From a bacterium (lineage in GTDB: Bacteria; Bacteroidota; Ignavibacteria; Kapaibacteriales; UBA7675), in assembly GCA_030430495.1 (NCBI GenBank), contig JAUIKM010000015.1, positions 62,001 to 126,000 on the forward strand: 64,000 bases of DNA, written 5' to 3'. Each line of letters starts with the position of its first letter. The stretch's first letter is position 1. Below the pieces are notes generated by a model. That model worked only from the letters and a program-made list of their open reading frames with translations, was not told the DNA's origin and did no database searches. This document shows positions 55,188 to 64,000 of this stretch, piece by piece. Both the position numbers and the translations under genes were made by a program.

Positions 55188-56273
55188 TCAGACGGCGCTT
55201 TCCGCCTTCAACTGCTCCGTTCGATCGGCCAAACGCACCTGTTCGATTACATTTCCGACATCTCCCTCTATGACTTCGCGCAAAGTAAAGTTTTTGAGGT
55301 CGCCCGTAAGCCGGTGGTCGGTCACGCGATTCTGCGGAAAGTTGTACGTCCTGATTTTGTCGGAGCGGTCGCCGCTGCCGACCATGGATTTGCGCACGGA
55401 GGCAATTTCTTCGTGGCGGCGGGTCGACTCCAGCTCGTAGAGCCGCGCCCGCAGGACGCGCATCGCTTTGTCGCGGTTCTTCAACTGGCTGCGCTCATCC
55501 TGGCACTGCACGACAATCCCGCTGGGCTGGTGCACGATTCGCACGGCGGTTTCAACTTTGTTGACGTTCTGCCCGCCTTTGCCGCCGGCGCGAAAGATAT
55601 CAATGCGAAGATCGGCGTCGTTGATTTCGATGTCCACGTCCTCAACTTCGGGCAGCACCGCAACGGAGGCGGCCGAGGTGTGGATGCGGCCCGAAGCTTC
55701 GGTAGCCGGCACGCGCTGGACGCGGTGGACGCCGCTCTCGTATTTCATTATGCCGTAGACCTCGTCGCCCGAAAGGCTGAAAGTCATCTCCTTAAATCCG
55801 CCGTGTTCTCCTTCGCTGAAGGAGATGGTTTCCATGCGCCATTTGTTGCGCTCGGCAAAGCGCTGATACATGCGGAAAAGATCGCCGGCAAAAATGGCCG
55901 CTTCGTCGCCGCCCGTTCCGGCGCGGATTTCCACGATACAGTTGCGCGAATCGTTGGGGTCGCGCGGCAGCAGCAGCAGACGCAGTTCCTCAGCCAGCTC
56001 GTCCAATTCGCGCGCGAGTTCCTCGTTATCGCTACGGACCAGTTCCTTCATTTCGGGTTCTATGCCCGACCCGGCCAGCAGGTCGTCGTTCTGCCTGCGC
56101 TCGTCGAGCACTTTCATGTAGCGACGCCCGGCCTGCGCAAGTTTGCTCAATTCCTTCTGTTCGCGGCTCAGGTCGCGGAAGCGCTTGAAGTCGTTGACGA
56201 CCAGGGGATCCATCAGGAGCTGATCAATTTCCTCGGCGCGATCGAGTACAGCCCGTACTTTTTCTTCCATCAT
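55188..56273 (-). CDS. prfA: Peptide chain release factor 1
   Basis: RF1 reads UAA and UAG. The 361-residue protein has the catalytic GGQ in AGGKGGQNVNKVETAVR, an N-terminal helical domain, and the C-terminal KIRTYNFPQNRVTDHRL. EIRAGTGGDEAAIFAGDLFRM is also conserved. The start is ATG at 56273. A lipoprotein gene begins divergently at 56351. Confidence 0.97.
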   Translation of the reverse strand: MMEEKVRAVLDRAEEIDQLLMDPLVVNDFKRFRDLSREQKELSKLAQAGRRYMKVLDERRQNDDLLAGSGIEPEMKELVRSDNEELARELDELAEELRLLLLPRDPNDSRNCIVEIRAGTGGDEAAIFAGDLFRMYQRFAERNKWRMETISFSEGEHGGFKEMTFSLSGDEVYGIMKYESGVHRVQRVPATEASGRIHTSAASVAVLPEVEDVDIEINDADLRIDIFRAGGKGGQNVNKVETAVRIVHQPSGIVVQCQDERSQLKNRDKAMRVLRARLYELESTRRHEEIASVRKSMVGSGDRSDKIRTYNFPQNRVTDHRLTGDLKNFTLREVIEGDVGNVIEQVRLADRTEQLKAESAV

Positions 56274-56350
56274 TGCTCGCCTGCGCGCACTGTTTTTGCC
56301 TTTTGCGGCTCAAATTATTTTTGCTTATTGGTCGCCGTGTAGAGCGAATT

Positions 56351-58450
56351 ATGATCAAAATATTGCATGCCTCAGTGATTCACGCCGTTTCCGACACTGC
56401 CGTTCCGACGTTTCGGGCCGCTTCCCGCAAGCTCCTGCAGATTTTCTTGTTTGTCGCCGTGCTGTTCAGTACTTCATCCTGTTTGCAGGACGACAACCCG
56501 AATCTGATCAACCCTCCGGTGCTGGAAGGCACGATTAAAATGCGCATGCTGAATCTGGCCGAACCGGGCCGGAGCCGTTCACTGCAGCTCGAGAGCGGGC
56601 TGGAGTCGTCGCAGGCGGCCTACGGCGACTACACGGAATTTCTGGAAATTGAATCCGACTCGCTCTTCGCCGAGTTTGTCGATAACGGCGGCGCCACGCG
56701 CTTCCGGACGAGCAATCGCCTGCGTTTCCTGCGCCGGTCATACCAAACGATTATAGCGCTGCCGGCGCGCAGCGGCAGCGAGTACAGCGACACATCTCTT
56801 TTTATTAATGTCATCGACGACAGTCTGAGCCGACCGGAAAATGTGGCCTATCTGCGCCTGGTCAATGTGGCGGTGGAATCGGGTCTGTATGTTTCAATGC
56901 GGCGCGGCTGCCCCAACGGCGCGCTGCTGGCCAACCGGATTGCGCCCTACGTTTTCAGCGGCCAGTCCGAGCTTGCGCCCGGTTCATATATTATCACGCT
57001 GACGGCGTTTGACAAGGACGGCACATTTGCCGGGGTCCAGCACAGCTACGAAATCGCAGTTGAGGAAGACCGCGACTATGCGATTATCGTACAGGACATC
57101 AACGAAACGGGTTTTGTGCTCAACATACTGGACGAGCGGCTGGAAACGCCGGCGGGCCTGCTGCCCGTGGTCCGGAGCGAGGCGACCGAATCGCGTGTGC
57201 GCGTGATCAACCTCGGCACGGAAACGATCGACGTGGAGAAATCCAGCGGCGAAACGCCCGAAGTCATCAGCGCCGATCTGGAAGCTATGACGCGTTCGCC
57301 CTTTACAGTCGTCACGGCCTGCGAGTCCGAGTCGGACGACATGTTCGCGGTCATCCGTGCGGCCGACACGGTCAATCTGGATGTCTCGCTTGATGTACTT
57401 GTTGACTACACTATTGTGATAGCGCCGGACGACAACGACCCGAGCACCCGGGATGCAGTGATTCTACCGCCCTACAGCGCTTTCACGGACGTGGGTTTTG
57501 ACCAGTTCTGCAACGTGCGCGTGGTCAATCTGATTCCGCAGGGATCGCCGATTCAGGTTTTGCTCGGTGCGCGCACAACCGACGACGATGTGTTTGAAAC
57601 CGGATACACGCTGGCGCACAAAGCGCCCTTTACAAGCGCGATGGATCCCGTCGTGGTACGCCCCGGACCTGCGCCGATTCTGCTCTTTACCGAACTGGCG
57701 CCGCGCCGACTGCTGGAAACGACGCTTACGCATTTTGAAGCCGGCAAACGCTATCTGGTGCTTGCCGCGCTCGACGCCGAAGGAACTCCGCGCATTTTTG
57801 TGGTGGACGAAGACGAAGAATCAGGCGGCAACCAACCTATGGAAGCCATGCCTTCCGCCGTTTTCACGCAGTTCGTCAATGTCGTGAGCGACCTGGAGAA
57901 AGGTCTGGTGAGTTACGGCGATGTCATCAGCGACGCTGAGCGCTTTCACGGTGAATTCGGCGCAACGGCACTGATGCCGGGCACGCACACTTTCAGCATT
58001 GACGACGCCGGCCAGGACATCGAACTGATCGCCGGGCAGCGAACACTGGTTGTTGCCAGCGGCACCGTTGCGGCCACGGACATCAGCGCCTTCACAAGCG
58101 AGCCGTTTGACGCGACGCTCAGCCAGATTCGCCGACGCTACATCAACGCGAGCAACCTGATTCCCCAGGCCGTGTTTGCACTCGACTCCCTGGGCGGCGA
58201 AATGGTCACGGAAGATCTGGACTACCGCTCCGCATCCGACATCGAAACGGTGACGATCGAACGGCGCACCTCCTTTGTCGTGTGGGAAACGGGTAAAAAC
58301 AGCAGTGAAGACGACATCCTCATCAATTCCGACGTCAGTCAGAACTTCGGCAAGAATTATTCCATCATTCTGAGCCACAGCATCCCGGCGGGCGAAGCCG
58401 CCGATCGTTCCAACGCGCGATTCCGCATTCTTGTACAGCAGGAATATTAA
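56351..58450 (+). CDS. DUF4397-like repeat lipoprotein
   Basis: The 699-residue protein has a lipoprotein signal with Cys44 in FSTSSCLQDD, so it is expected to be lipid-anchored at the outer membrane. The body is a series of beta-rich repeats beginning with phrases such as VAYLRLVNVAVESG, SRVRVINLGTETID, CNVRVVNLIPQGSP and TQFVNVVSDLEKG, which is the DUF4397 pattern common in Bacteroidota surface lipoproteins. The role is unknown. The gene has its own upstream space of 77 bases with the divergent prfA. Confidence 0.75.
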   Translation: MIKILHASVIHAVSDTAVPTFRAASRKLLQIFLFVAVLFSTSSCLQDDNPNLINPPVLEGTIKMRMLNLAEPGRSRSLQLESGLESSQAAYGDYTEFLEIESDSLFAEFVDNGGATRFRTSNRLRFLRRSYQTIIALPARSGSEYSDTSLFINVIDDSLSRPENVAYLRLVNVAVESGLYVSMRRGCPNGALLANRIAPYVFSGQSELAPGSYIITLTAFDKDGTFAGVQHSYEIAVEEDRDYAIIVQDINETGFVLNILDERLETPAGLLPVVRSEATESRVRVINLGTETIDVEKSSGETPEVISADLEAMTRSPFTVVTACESESDDMFAVIRAADTVNLDVSLDVLVDYTIVIAPDDNDPSTRDAVILPPYSAFTDVGFDQFCNVRVVNLIPQGSPIQVLLGARTTDDDVFETGYTLAHKAPFTSAMDPVVVRPGPAPILLFTELAPRRLLETTLTHFEAGKRYLVLAALDAEGTPRIFVVDEDEESGGNQPMEAMPSAVFTQFVNVVSDLEKGLVSYGDVISDAERFHGEFGATALMPGTHTFSIDDAGQDIELIAGQRTLVVASGTVAATDISAFTSEPFDATLSQIRRRYINASNLIPQAVFALDSLGGEMVTEDLDYRSASDIETVTIERRTSFVVWETGKNSSEDDILINSDVSQNFGKNYSIILSHSIPAGEAADRSNARFRILVQQEY

Positions 58451-58528
58451 GCGACGCCGGGCGCGGCGAATTCGATCTCAGTGGTTAAACAGAAAAGGCC
58501 TGGTCAGGCCCGAGTTAAAACAACTCAG

Positions 58529-59509
58529 TCAAACATCAAACTGAAGAATAATCTTGCCGGTGTTGCGCGCCGCGCGCATGTATTCGTGGGCGTCATTGGT
58601 TTGTTCAATCGAAAACACGCGATCCACCAGGGGCCGGTAACGACCCGATTCCCACGCCGGCATGAACCGTTCGCGCAGTTGCGCCGCCAGCCGCGCTTTA
58701 ACTTCCGCCTCGGCATTCCTGAGCGTCCCCGAGCTGATGGTGATGCCGCGCTGAAGCAAACGCGCAAGATCGATCTTGCTCTCGCGTCCCCCCAGCAGCC
58801 CAATAACAACCACACGTCCCGCGTGAGAGAGGGACTGCAACAGTGTGTTAAACTGTTCACCCCCGACCATATCCAGCGCCAGGTTGACGCCGCGGCCGTC
58901 GGTCCACCTGTTTAATTCGGCAGCGACATCCTGCTCGCGGTAATTGATGGTGAATTCCGCGCCAAGTTCACGGCAGGTCTTTAACTTTTGGGGCGAACCG
59001 GCGGAAGCGGCCACATGAGCACCGCACAGCACCGCTATCTGAACAGCGGCCGTCCCGACGCCGGAAGCGGCCGCATTGATGTAAACACGTTCGTCTGTGC
59101 GCAGACCACCGACATCCACAAGGTTGCGCCAGGCGGTGAACACCGCTTCCGGCACAGCCGCCGCTTCAGTAAAACCGCGGCCGGAGGGTACGAACAAAAT
59201 CTGGTCGGCCGGAACACAACAGTATTCGGCGTATGCGCCGCCGGCCAGAAGAGCACAGACGGCGTCTCCCGGCTTAACATCGACAACCGCCGGACCGCAG
59301 CGCTCCACAATCCCGGCGCACTCAAGCCCCAGAATCTCTGTGACGCCCGGCGGCGGCGGATAGTAGCCGCGCCGCTGCAGGAGGTCGGCGCGATTAACGC
59401 CGGCGGCGTGAACGCGAATCAACACCTCGTTTTCCGCAGGCTGCGGCCGCGGCGCCGAGCGCCATTCAAGCCTGCCGCCGGAGGCGGCAAACAGAGCACG
59501 CATTACCAT
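58529..59509 (-). CDS. Zinc-free medium-chain NAD(P)H:quinone oxidoreductase (PIG3-like)
   Basis: The 326-residue protein is a medium-chain dehydrogenase with VLIRVHAAGVNRADLLQRRG, YYPPPPGVTEILGLECAG, PGDAVCALLAGGAYAEY and the nucleotide motif AAASGVGTAAVQIA. This set matches the TP53I3/PIG3 quinone oxidoreductase group. No zinc-ligand cysteines are at the catalytic positions. Predicted role: one-electron or two-electron reduction of quinones. A few bases separate it from the DUF3078 gene, which lies upstream on the same strand, so they may form an operon. Confidence 0.88.
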   Translation of the reverse strand: MVMRALFAASGGRLEWRSAPRPQPAENEVLIRVHAAGVNRADLLQRRGYYPPPPGVTEILGLECAGIVERCGPAVVDVKPGDAVCALLAGGAYAEYCCVPADQILFVPSGRGFTEAAAVPEAVFTAWRNLVDVGGLRTDERVYINAAASGVGTAAVQIAVLCGAHVAASAGSPQKLKTCRELGAEFTINYREQDVAAELNRWTDGRGVNLALDMVGGEQFNTLLQSLSHAGRVVVIGLLGGRESKIDLARLLQRGITISSGTLRNAEAEVKARLAAQLRERFMPAWESGRYRPLVDRVFSIEQTNDAHEYMRAARNTGKIILQFDV

Positions 59510-59528
59510 GGAGCTTCAATCCCGGCGA

Positions 59529-60401
59529 CTACCAAAAAATGTATGAGAAACCAACAGAGAGTATTTGCGCCAGCTGGCGTTTGCTGGAGACATCATTGTC
59601 ATACTGCAGGCGCACGTTCAGGTTAACAGAAATCATTTCATTCAGTTTACCTTCGATGATATTGTCAAAGTTGACATCGATGTCTTCAGTGGAGGAAAAG
59701 TCGGTAAAGAGTTCAAGCCGCCCTTTATAGGAGATTGTGCTGGACAGCGGCAGTTTGGCGGTTGTAACGGACTGCATACCGACTTCAACGCGCGAGGTCT
59801 CAATTTCATCCGGAGTTTCGGGATCATCGCTGTACCGCGCGGCAAAATCATTGGAAATGGTTTCCTTGACGGCGAGACCGAGACGCGTATTAACGTCTTT
59901 ATACGGCGTATAGCCCAGACCAAAAGCCTGCGTCAGGTAGGCCGGGTCAAAGAGAGCGGACACTTTATTTTTGACGACACCGGCATCAGTATCTTCAAAC
60001 TGAAAACCATCGGCGACCTGGGTGCGCAACTTGAAGGAAACGTAGGGATTAACGTAAATATTAACCTTGTAGGTAAAAACAGACTCAAACATCAGTTCAT
60101 CGGCATTTTTACGTGCATCGGCGCTGCCGATCCGGGATTGACCATAATCGAACTGCAAGGTGTTGGCCCAATCGTAGGTCGACTGAAACAGCGTGTCGGC
60201 ATTCAACAGAGAAAACTGCCAGGCAAAGGTGTCCTCGCCGCCGGCAACCCAATTGGAATACTTGCTCTGCGTAATATTGAGACCCATTCCAAATTTGTGC
60301 GACCAACCGAGGGAATCCTGCGGCTCGTTCGCGTCCTGCGCCTGCAGAGATGTTGCCGCGGCAACACAAACAAGGATTCCGAGGAGTAAGCGATAAGTCA
60401 T
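59529..60401 (-). CDS. DUF3078-family outer-membrane protein
   Basis: The 290-residue protein (ATG at 60401) has a signal peptide (MTYRLLLGILVCVAAATSLQ) and a beta-strand pattern ending in IFW, typical of an outer-membrane barrel. GLNITQSKYSNWVAGGED is the DUF3078 N-terminal signature, followed by FSLLNADTLFQSTYDWANTL. The family is restricted to Bacteroidota and relatives. Function is unknown. The 14-nt promoter element 39 bases upstream is shared with the OmpA-family gene. Confidence 0.85.
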   Translation of the reverse strand: MTYRLLLGILVCVAAATSLQAQDANEPQDSLGWSHKFGMGLNITQSKYSNWVAGGEDTFAWQFSLLNADTLFQSTYDWANTLQFDYGQSRIGSADARKNADELMFESVFTYKVNIYVNPYVSFKLRTQVADGFQFEDTDAGVVKNKVSALFDPAYLTQAFGLGYTPYKDVNTRLGLAVKETISNDFAARYSDDPETPDEIETSRVEVGMQSVTTAKLPLSSTISYKGRLELFTDFSSTEDIDVNFDNIIEGKLNEMISVNLNVRLQYDNDVSSKRQLAQILSVGFSYIFW

Positions 60402-60439
60402 AGTATCTTGCCCTGAAATTGTGGACCATAGCATTTGCA

Positions 60440-60453
60440 GGTGCAAAACTACA
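60440..60453 (-). promoter_or_regulatory. Putative promoter element of the DUF3078 gene (shared 14-mer)
   Basis: The minus strand reads TGTAGTTTTGCACC, identical to the element at 9891-9904. It contains TAGTTTTG, matching the -7 consensus TAnnTTTG, and lies about 39 bases before the ATG at 60401. Confidence 0.55.
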
Positions 60454-60609
60454 CATCCCCGGTTTTACCCGCAATCGGAAGCGCGGAAGCGAGGTACACA
60501 AGTACAGCAAAATGGCGGATTCTTCGTATCTTTCGGCTTTCAGGGGCGTAGAGCTGCGGCAAGAATACGCGTATATCGGTCGTTCAACTTTTCCGGGCAG
60601 ATACAATTC

Positions 60610-63066
60610 ATGGCTAAAAAACGAATCACGCGATCCAACCCCGTTCGAGAACTTTCAACCCGCCAGTTGCGCTGGACCTGCCCTACGAGCAAATTCAAGT
60701 TCAAGTCCACCAAGAGCCTGGAAAGCCTGAAGGAAATCGTCGGCCAGCCGCGCGCGGTCGATTCGATCCAACTGGGCGCCAAGCTCTTTTCGCCCGGCTA
60801 CAACATCTTTGTTTCGGGGCTCTCCGGCACGGGGCGTCTGACGACTGTTAAAAAGCTGCTCGAAGCTGTACGCAGCACCAAAAACTTCACGTTTGACTAC
60901 TGTTATGTTCACAACTTCAAAAATGCGGATGAGCCGCGTTTGTTGAAGTTCAGCCGCGGCATGGGGCAGGCTTTCTGCAAATCCATGGCCGAGACGATCG
61001 CCTTTCTGCGCACGCGCATTCCGCAGTTGTTTGAAGAAGAGGGATTCCAGAAAACGCGGCGCGCGCTCGTCATCAGATTCCAACAAAAGGAAAAAGAAGT
61101 TCTCACAAACTTCGACGCCAAACTGCGTCCGAACGGATTTTTCCTGACGCAGTCCGAAAACGACGACGGCGTAATTCAGTACGAGCTTTTGTTTAAGCTG
61201 AAAGACGAGAATCACAGCATTGAAGACTTGCTCGAACTCGTCAACCAGGGCGTCATAACGGAAGCGCAGGCCAAGAAAATTAACACGGCCTACCAGCTCT
61301 TTGCCGATGAGTTTGCCGACATTGCGCGCGAGCGGATTCGCATCGTACAGGAGTTTCAGCGCGAGCTCAAGGAGCACGATCGTCTGGCGGCCACCCTGAT
61401 TGTCAAATCGGCCATCGACGACATACGCAGCAACTTCAACGAAGAAGAGCCGCGCGTGCTCGAACACCTCGATACGGTGTACAATCACGTGCTTGACAAC
61501 CTGCCGGCTTTTCACCCGGAACACAATCTGATGATGCCGATTCCGAGTGAGACCGGAGAAGAAGATCCTTTTGACGTCTACCGCGTTAATGTCGTGATGG
61601 ACAACACGGACACGGAAGGCGGTCCGATCATCATCGAGACCAATCCGACCTTAACAAATCTCTTCGGCACAATTGAACGCAAGTTCGACCGGCGCGGCTT
61701 CTGGAAAACCGACTTCATGCACATCAAGGGCGGCTCTCTCCTGCGCGCCGACGGCGGTTACCTGATTCTGAATGCGCTGGACATGTTGGGTGAACAGGGC
61801 GTCTGGAAAGCGCTTAAACGGGTTCTGCTGCACAGCAAACTTCACATTCAGGCGAGCGACAGCTACTTCCAGGTTTCGCAAATCGCTGTCAAACCCGAGC
61901 CGATCAACATTAATGTTAAAATCGTCATGATCGGCGACGAGGATATTTACCGCCTGCTGTACTTTGAAGAAGAAGACTTCCGCAAGATGTTCAAGATCAA
62001 CGCCAACTTCGACTACGAAGCGGAGTTGACGGATGAGATGATGCAGAACTACGCTTCGCTCACGCACAAAATCTGCGAAGAAGAAGGACTGCGCCACTTC
62101 AACAAAACCGGGATGGCGGCACTGATTGAATTCGGCGTCACACACGCCGGCAGCCGCGGTCATATCAGCCTGCGTTTCAGCGATGTGGCTGACGTCGTCA
62201 GGGAGGCGTCGTACTACGCACGCCAGACAAACGCAAAAACGGTCGGGCGCGACCACGTGGAAGAGGCGCTTATACAACGCAAGTGGCGCGACAACCTGCT
62301 GGATGAAAAACTTCACAATGCCATTATCGAAGGCACGTTCCTGATCGATACGGACGGCGACCGCATCGGGCAAATCAACGGACTCTCCGTTTACAGCACC
62401 GGTCTGGTGTCTTTTGGCAAGCCGATTCGCATCACGTCGAGTATCGGCGTTGGATCCGCCGGCATTGTTAACATTGAGCGCGAGGTTGAGCTGAGCGGCA
62501 GCAGCCACGACAAGGGCATTCTGATACTAAGCGGCTTCCTGCGCGAGCGTTTTGCGGTTTCAGCTCCGGTGTCTCTTTCGGCGTCCATTGCATTTGAACA
62601 AAGTTACGACGAGATCGACGGCGACAGCGCTTCTTCAACGGAAATCTACGCGATGCTTTCGAGCCTGGCGGATGTTCCCATCCGGCAGTATATCGCCGTC
62701 ACCGGCTCCGTTAACCAAAAGGGCGATATTCAACCGATCGGCGGTGTTAACGAGAAAATCGAAGGATTTTTCCAGGTGTGCGCCGCGCGCGGACTGGACG
62801 GTCGACACGGCGTGATTATCCCCGAGCAGAACATCAAGAATCTGATGCTGCCGCACGACGTCATCGAAGCCGTTAAAAACAAACAGTTTCACATCTGGGC
62901 GGTCTCGACGATTGAGCAGGGCATAGAACTATTAACCGGAATGCCGGCGGGCACGCCCACGGACATCCGCAAGTTCAACCTGGACACAATTTACGGGCGC
63001 GTGGCGCAGACGCTGGAGGACTACCGTCAGGCCATGAAAGAGCACGCCGGCGACGACCCGATTTGA
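60610..63066 (+). CDS. Lon-like ATP-dependent protease (AAA_32 type)
   Basis: The 818-residue protein (ATG at 60610; the frame is open further upstream) has an ATPase region with GYNIFVSGLSGTGRLTT, where Arg replaces the usual Walker Lys as is common in this family, then a coiled-coil region, then GGPIIIETNPTLTNLFG and a Lon-type proteolytic domain. The catalytic dyad is Ser673 (DGDSASST) and Lys716 (GGVNEKIEGFF). Such LonB-like proteases degrade unfolded proteins in the cytosol. It is transcribed divergently from the DUF3078 gene. Confidence 0.9.
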   Translation: MAKKRITRSNPVRELSTRQLRWTCPTSKFKFKSTKSLESLKEIVGQPRAVDSIQLGAKLFSPGYNIFVSGLSGTGRLTTVKKLLEAVRSTKNFTFDYCYVHNFKNADEPRLLKFSRGMGQAFCKSMAETIAFLRTRIPQLFEEEGFQKTRRALVIRFQQKEKEVLTNFDAKLRPNGFFLTQSENDDGVIQYELLFKLKDENHSIEDLLELVNQGVITEAQAKKINTAYQLFADEFADIARERIRIVQEFQRELKEHDRLAATLIVKSAIDDIRSNFNEEEPRVLEHLDTVYNHVLDNLPAFHPEHNLMMPIPSETGEEDPFDVYRVNVVMDNTDTEGGPIIIETNPTLTNLFGTIERKFDRRGFWKTDFMHIKGGSLLRADGGYLILNALDMLGEQGVWKALKRVLLHSKLHIQASDSYFQVSQIAVKPEPININVKIVMIGDEDIYRLLYFEEEDFRKMFKINANFDYEAELTDEMMQNYASLTHKICEEEGLRHFNKTGMAALIEFGVTHAGSRGHISLRFSDVADVVREASYYARQTNAKTVGRDHVEEALIQRKWRDNLLDEKLHNAIIEGTFLIDTDGDRIGQINGLSVYSTGLVSFGKPIRITSSIGVGSAGIVNIEREVELSGSSHDKGILILSGFLRERFAVSAPVSLSASIAFEQSYDEIDGDSASSTEIYAMLSSLADVPIRQYIAVTGSVNQKGDIQPIGGVNEKIEGFFQVCAARGLDGRHGVIIPEQNIKNLMLPHDVIEAVKNKQFHIWAVSTIEQGIELLTGMPAGTPTDIRKFNLDTIYGRVAQTLEDYRQAMKEHAGDDPI

Positions 63067-63123
63067 TCGGCGAGTATTTTACATTTAACATTTAGTACTT
63101 AACACTCAGAGCGACGCCCGGAC

Positions 63124-63798
63124 ATGACACGCAGGATTCAGATAGCGCCTTCACTTTTATCCGCCGACTTTGCCAATCTTGAGCGCGACGTACGCCGCTG
63201 TGAGGAGGGCGGTGCGGACATGCTGCACGTGGACGTCATGGACGGCCACTTTGTCCCGAACATCACGATTGGACCACTTGTCGTTCAGGCGCTGCGTCCA
63301 ATCACCAGGTTAACGCTCGACGTACATCTGATGATCAGCGACCCGGACAAGTACATTAAACAGTTCGCCGAAGCCGGGGCGGACAACATATCGATTCACG
63401 TTGAGACCTGTCCGCACCTGCATCGCAGTCTGGCGCTCATCCGCGAGCAGGGCAAGCGCGCCGGCGCGGTTTTAAACCCTGTGACGCCGCTCGAATACAT
63501 CTACCCCGCAGCTGAGTATTGTGACTTCATTTTGTTGATGTCGGTCAACCCGGGTTTCGGCGGCCAGCCGTTTATTCCTTCTTTCCTGCGCCGCGCACGC
63601 GAGCTGCGAACCTGGTTGGACGGCAACAACCTCACTCACGTCGAGATTCAGGTTGACGGCGGCGTTAAAATTGACAACGTGGCGGAAGTCGTTGCCGCGG
63701 GCGCCAATGTGATCGTCAGCGGCTCGGGCATTTTCAGCGGCAGCATTGAGGACAACATTCGCACGATGCGCCGGCGCGCTACGGAATCACTTGTTTAA
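63124..63798 (+). CDS. rpe: Ribulose-phosphate 3-epimerase
   Basis: The pentose-phosphate enzyme interconverts ribulose and xylulose 5-phosphates. The 224-residue TIM barrel has IAPSLLSADFANLERD, HVDVMDGHFVPNITIGP, LDVHLMIS, MSVNPGFGGQPFIPS and QVDGGVKIDN. All metal ligands (His, Asp, His, Asp) are in place. The ATG follows the Lon-like gene by 57 bases. Confidence 0.97.
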   Translation: MTRRIQIAPSLLSADFANLERDVRRCEEGGADMLHVDVMDGHFVPNITIGPLVVQALRPITRLTLDVHLMISDPDKYIKQFAEAGADNISIHVETCPHLHRSLALIREQGKRAGAVLNPVTPLEYIYPAAEYCDFILLMSVNPGFGGQPFIPSFLRRARELRTWLDGNNLTHVEIQVDGGVKIDNVAEVVAAGANVIVSGSGIFSGSIEDNIRTMRRRATESLV

Positions 63799-63834
63799 GC
63801 GGGCTTCAACACTTTTCAATTTCCCGTTCAGAGC

Positions 63835-63882
63835 GCTTCGCCTCCGCTGATTACAGCGGGCGGCTTGCTTTTTCATTTTGTT
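63835..63882 (+). repeat. Partial copy C of the intergenic repeat (block 1 only)
   Basis: GCTTCGCC and CGGCTTGCTTTTTCATTTTG match block 1 of copies A and B, with an inserted small hairpin (CCGCTGATTACAGCGG). It lies 37 bases after rpe and may act as a terminator, given its T-rich end. Block 2 is not found before the window ends. Confidence 0.55.
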
Positions 63883-64000
63883 TGTCAACGTAGCCGGTGT
63901 TAACAGACTACGAGACCGGCGCAAGATATCCGGCCGAAGATTGCACCGCAACGGCGAATGAGCAAAAAACACCTGAGAGTTAACACGGCGTTTCGCGCTG

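Overview
The window is a chromosomal segment of a GC-rich, Gram-negative bacterium of the FCB supergroup (Bacteroidota, Chlorobiota, Ignavibacteriota or Kapabacteria-like). The evidence is a short RpoD that starts with a Bacteroidota/Chlorobiota-type N-terminus, two secreted subtilases ending in type IX secretion sorting domains, a DUF3078 outer-membrane protein, a very small Hc1-type histone-like protein, lipid A genes (lpxB, lpxK) and Bacteroidota-like -7 promoter elements. No rRNA, IS element, integrase, prophage or CRISPR array was found. The content is mostly core metabolism and housekeeping, with one accessory-looking island at about 18.0-22.3 kb.

Layout. 0-1.0 kb: the end of a DprE1-like oxidase and its DprE2-like reductase partner. 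1.6-5.1 kb: a hybrid histidine kinase converging on a DASS-type anion transporter. 5.3-13.3 kb, minus strand: tRNA-Lys, dxs, an OmpA-family protein, guaD, recX and recA. 13.4-18.0 kb, plus strand: a degenerate HPr-like gene, a PIN-domain gene, rpoD, lipA, a metallo-beta-lactamase-fold hydrolase and a VOC protein. 18.1-22.3 kb: a large SF2 helicase with a hydrophobic C-terminal segment, bracketed by directly repeated two-block intergenic sequences and followed by about 1.1 kb of gene-free DNA with palindromes and 24-bp tandem repeats. 22.3-25.9 kb: an AtuA C-terminal-like protein, an exported protein, panD, a stand-alone nucleotidyltransferase, methylmalonyl-CoA epimerase and gpmA. 26.0-35.9 kb: an exported TldD/TldE-like pair, two tandem subtilases and the small histone-like gene.

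36.0-39.5 kb, minus strand: lpxB, a DUF374 acyltransferase, lpxK and a class I amidotransferase (lipid A module). 40.2-48.7 kb, plus strand: a VWA protein, glmM, dprA, fni, a polyprenyl synthase, and HPr with enzyme I of the PTS. 48.7-53.0 kb: a DUF547 protein, tRNA-Cys, efp, accB, accC and gcvH. 53.0-64.0 kb: an alpha/beta hydrolase, prfA, a lipoprotein, a quinone oxidoreductase, a DUF3078 protein, a Lon-like protease and rpe.

Functional links: dxs, fni and the prenyl synthase belong to isoprenoid supply; accBC, lipA and gcvH to fatty-acid and lipoate metabolism; lpxB, lpxK and the DUF374 protein to lipid A; recA and recX to recombination and its control; HPr and EI form a phosphorelay without any sugar permease in the window. 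The most unusual items are the repeat-flanked helicase, the exported TldD/TldE pair, the His-less HPr-like/PIN pair, the EF-P with Arg at its tip, and a 14-nt element shared by the upstream regions of two outer-membrane protein genes. All functional calls rest on reading motifs by eye; no database search was run.
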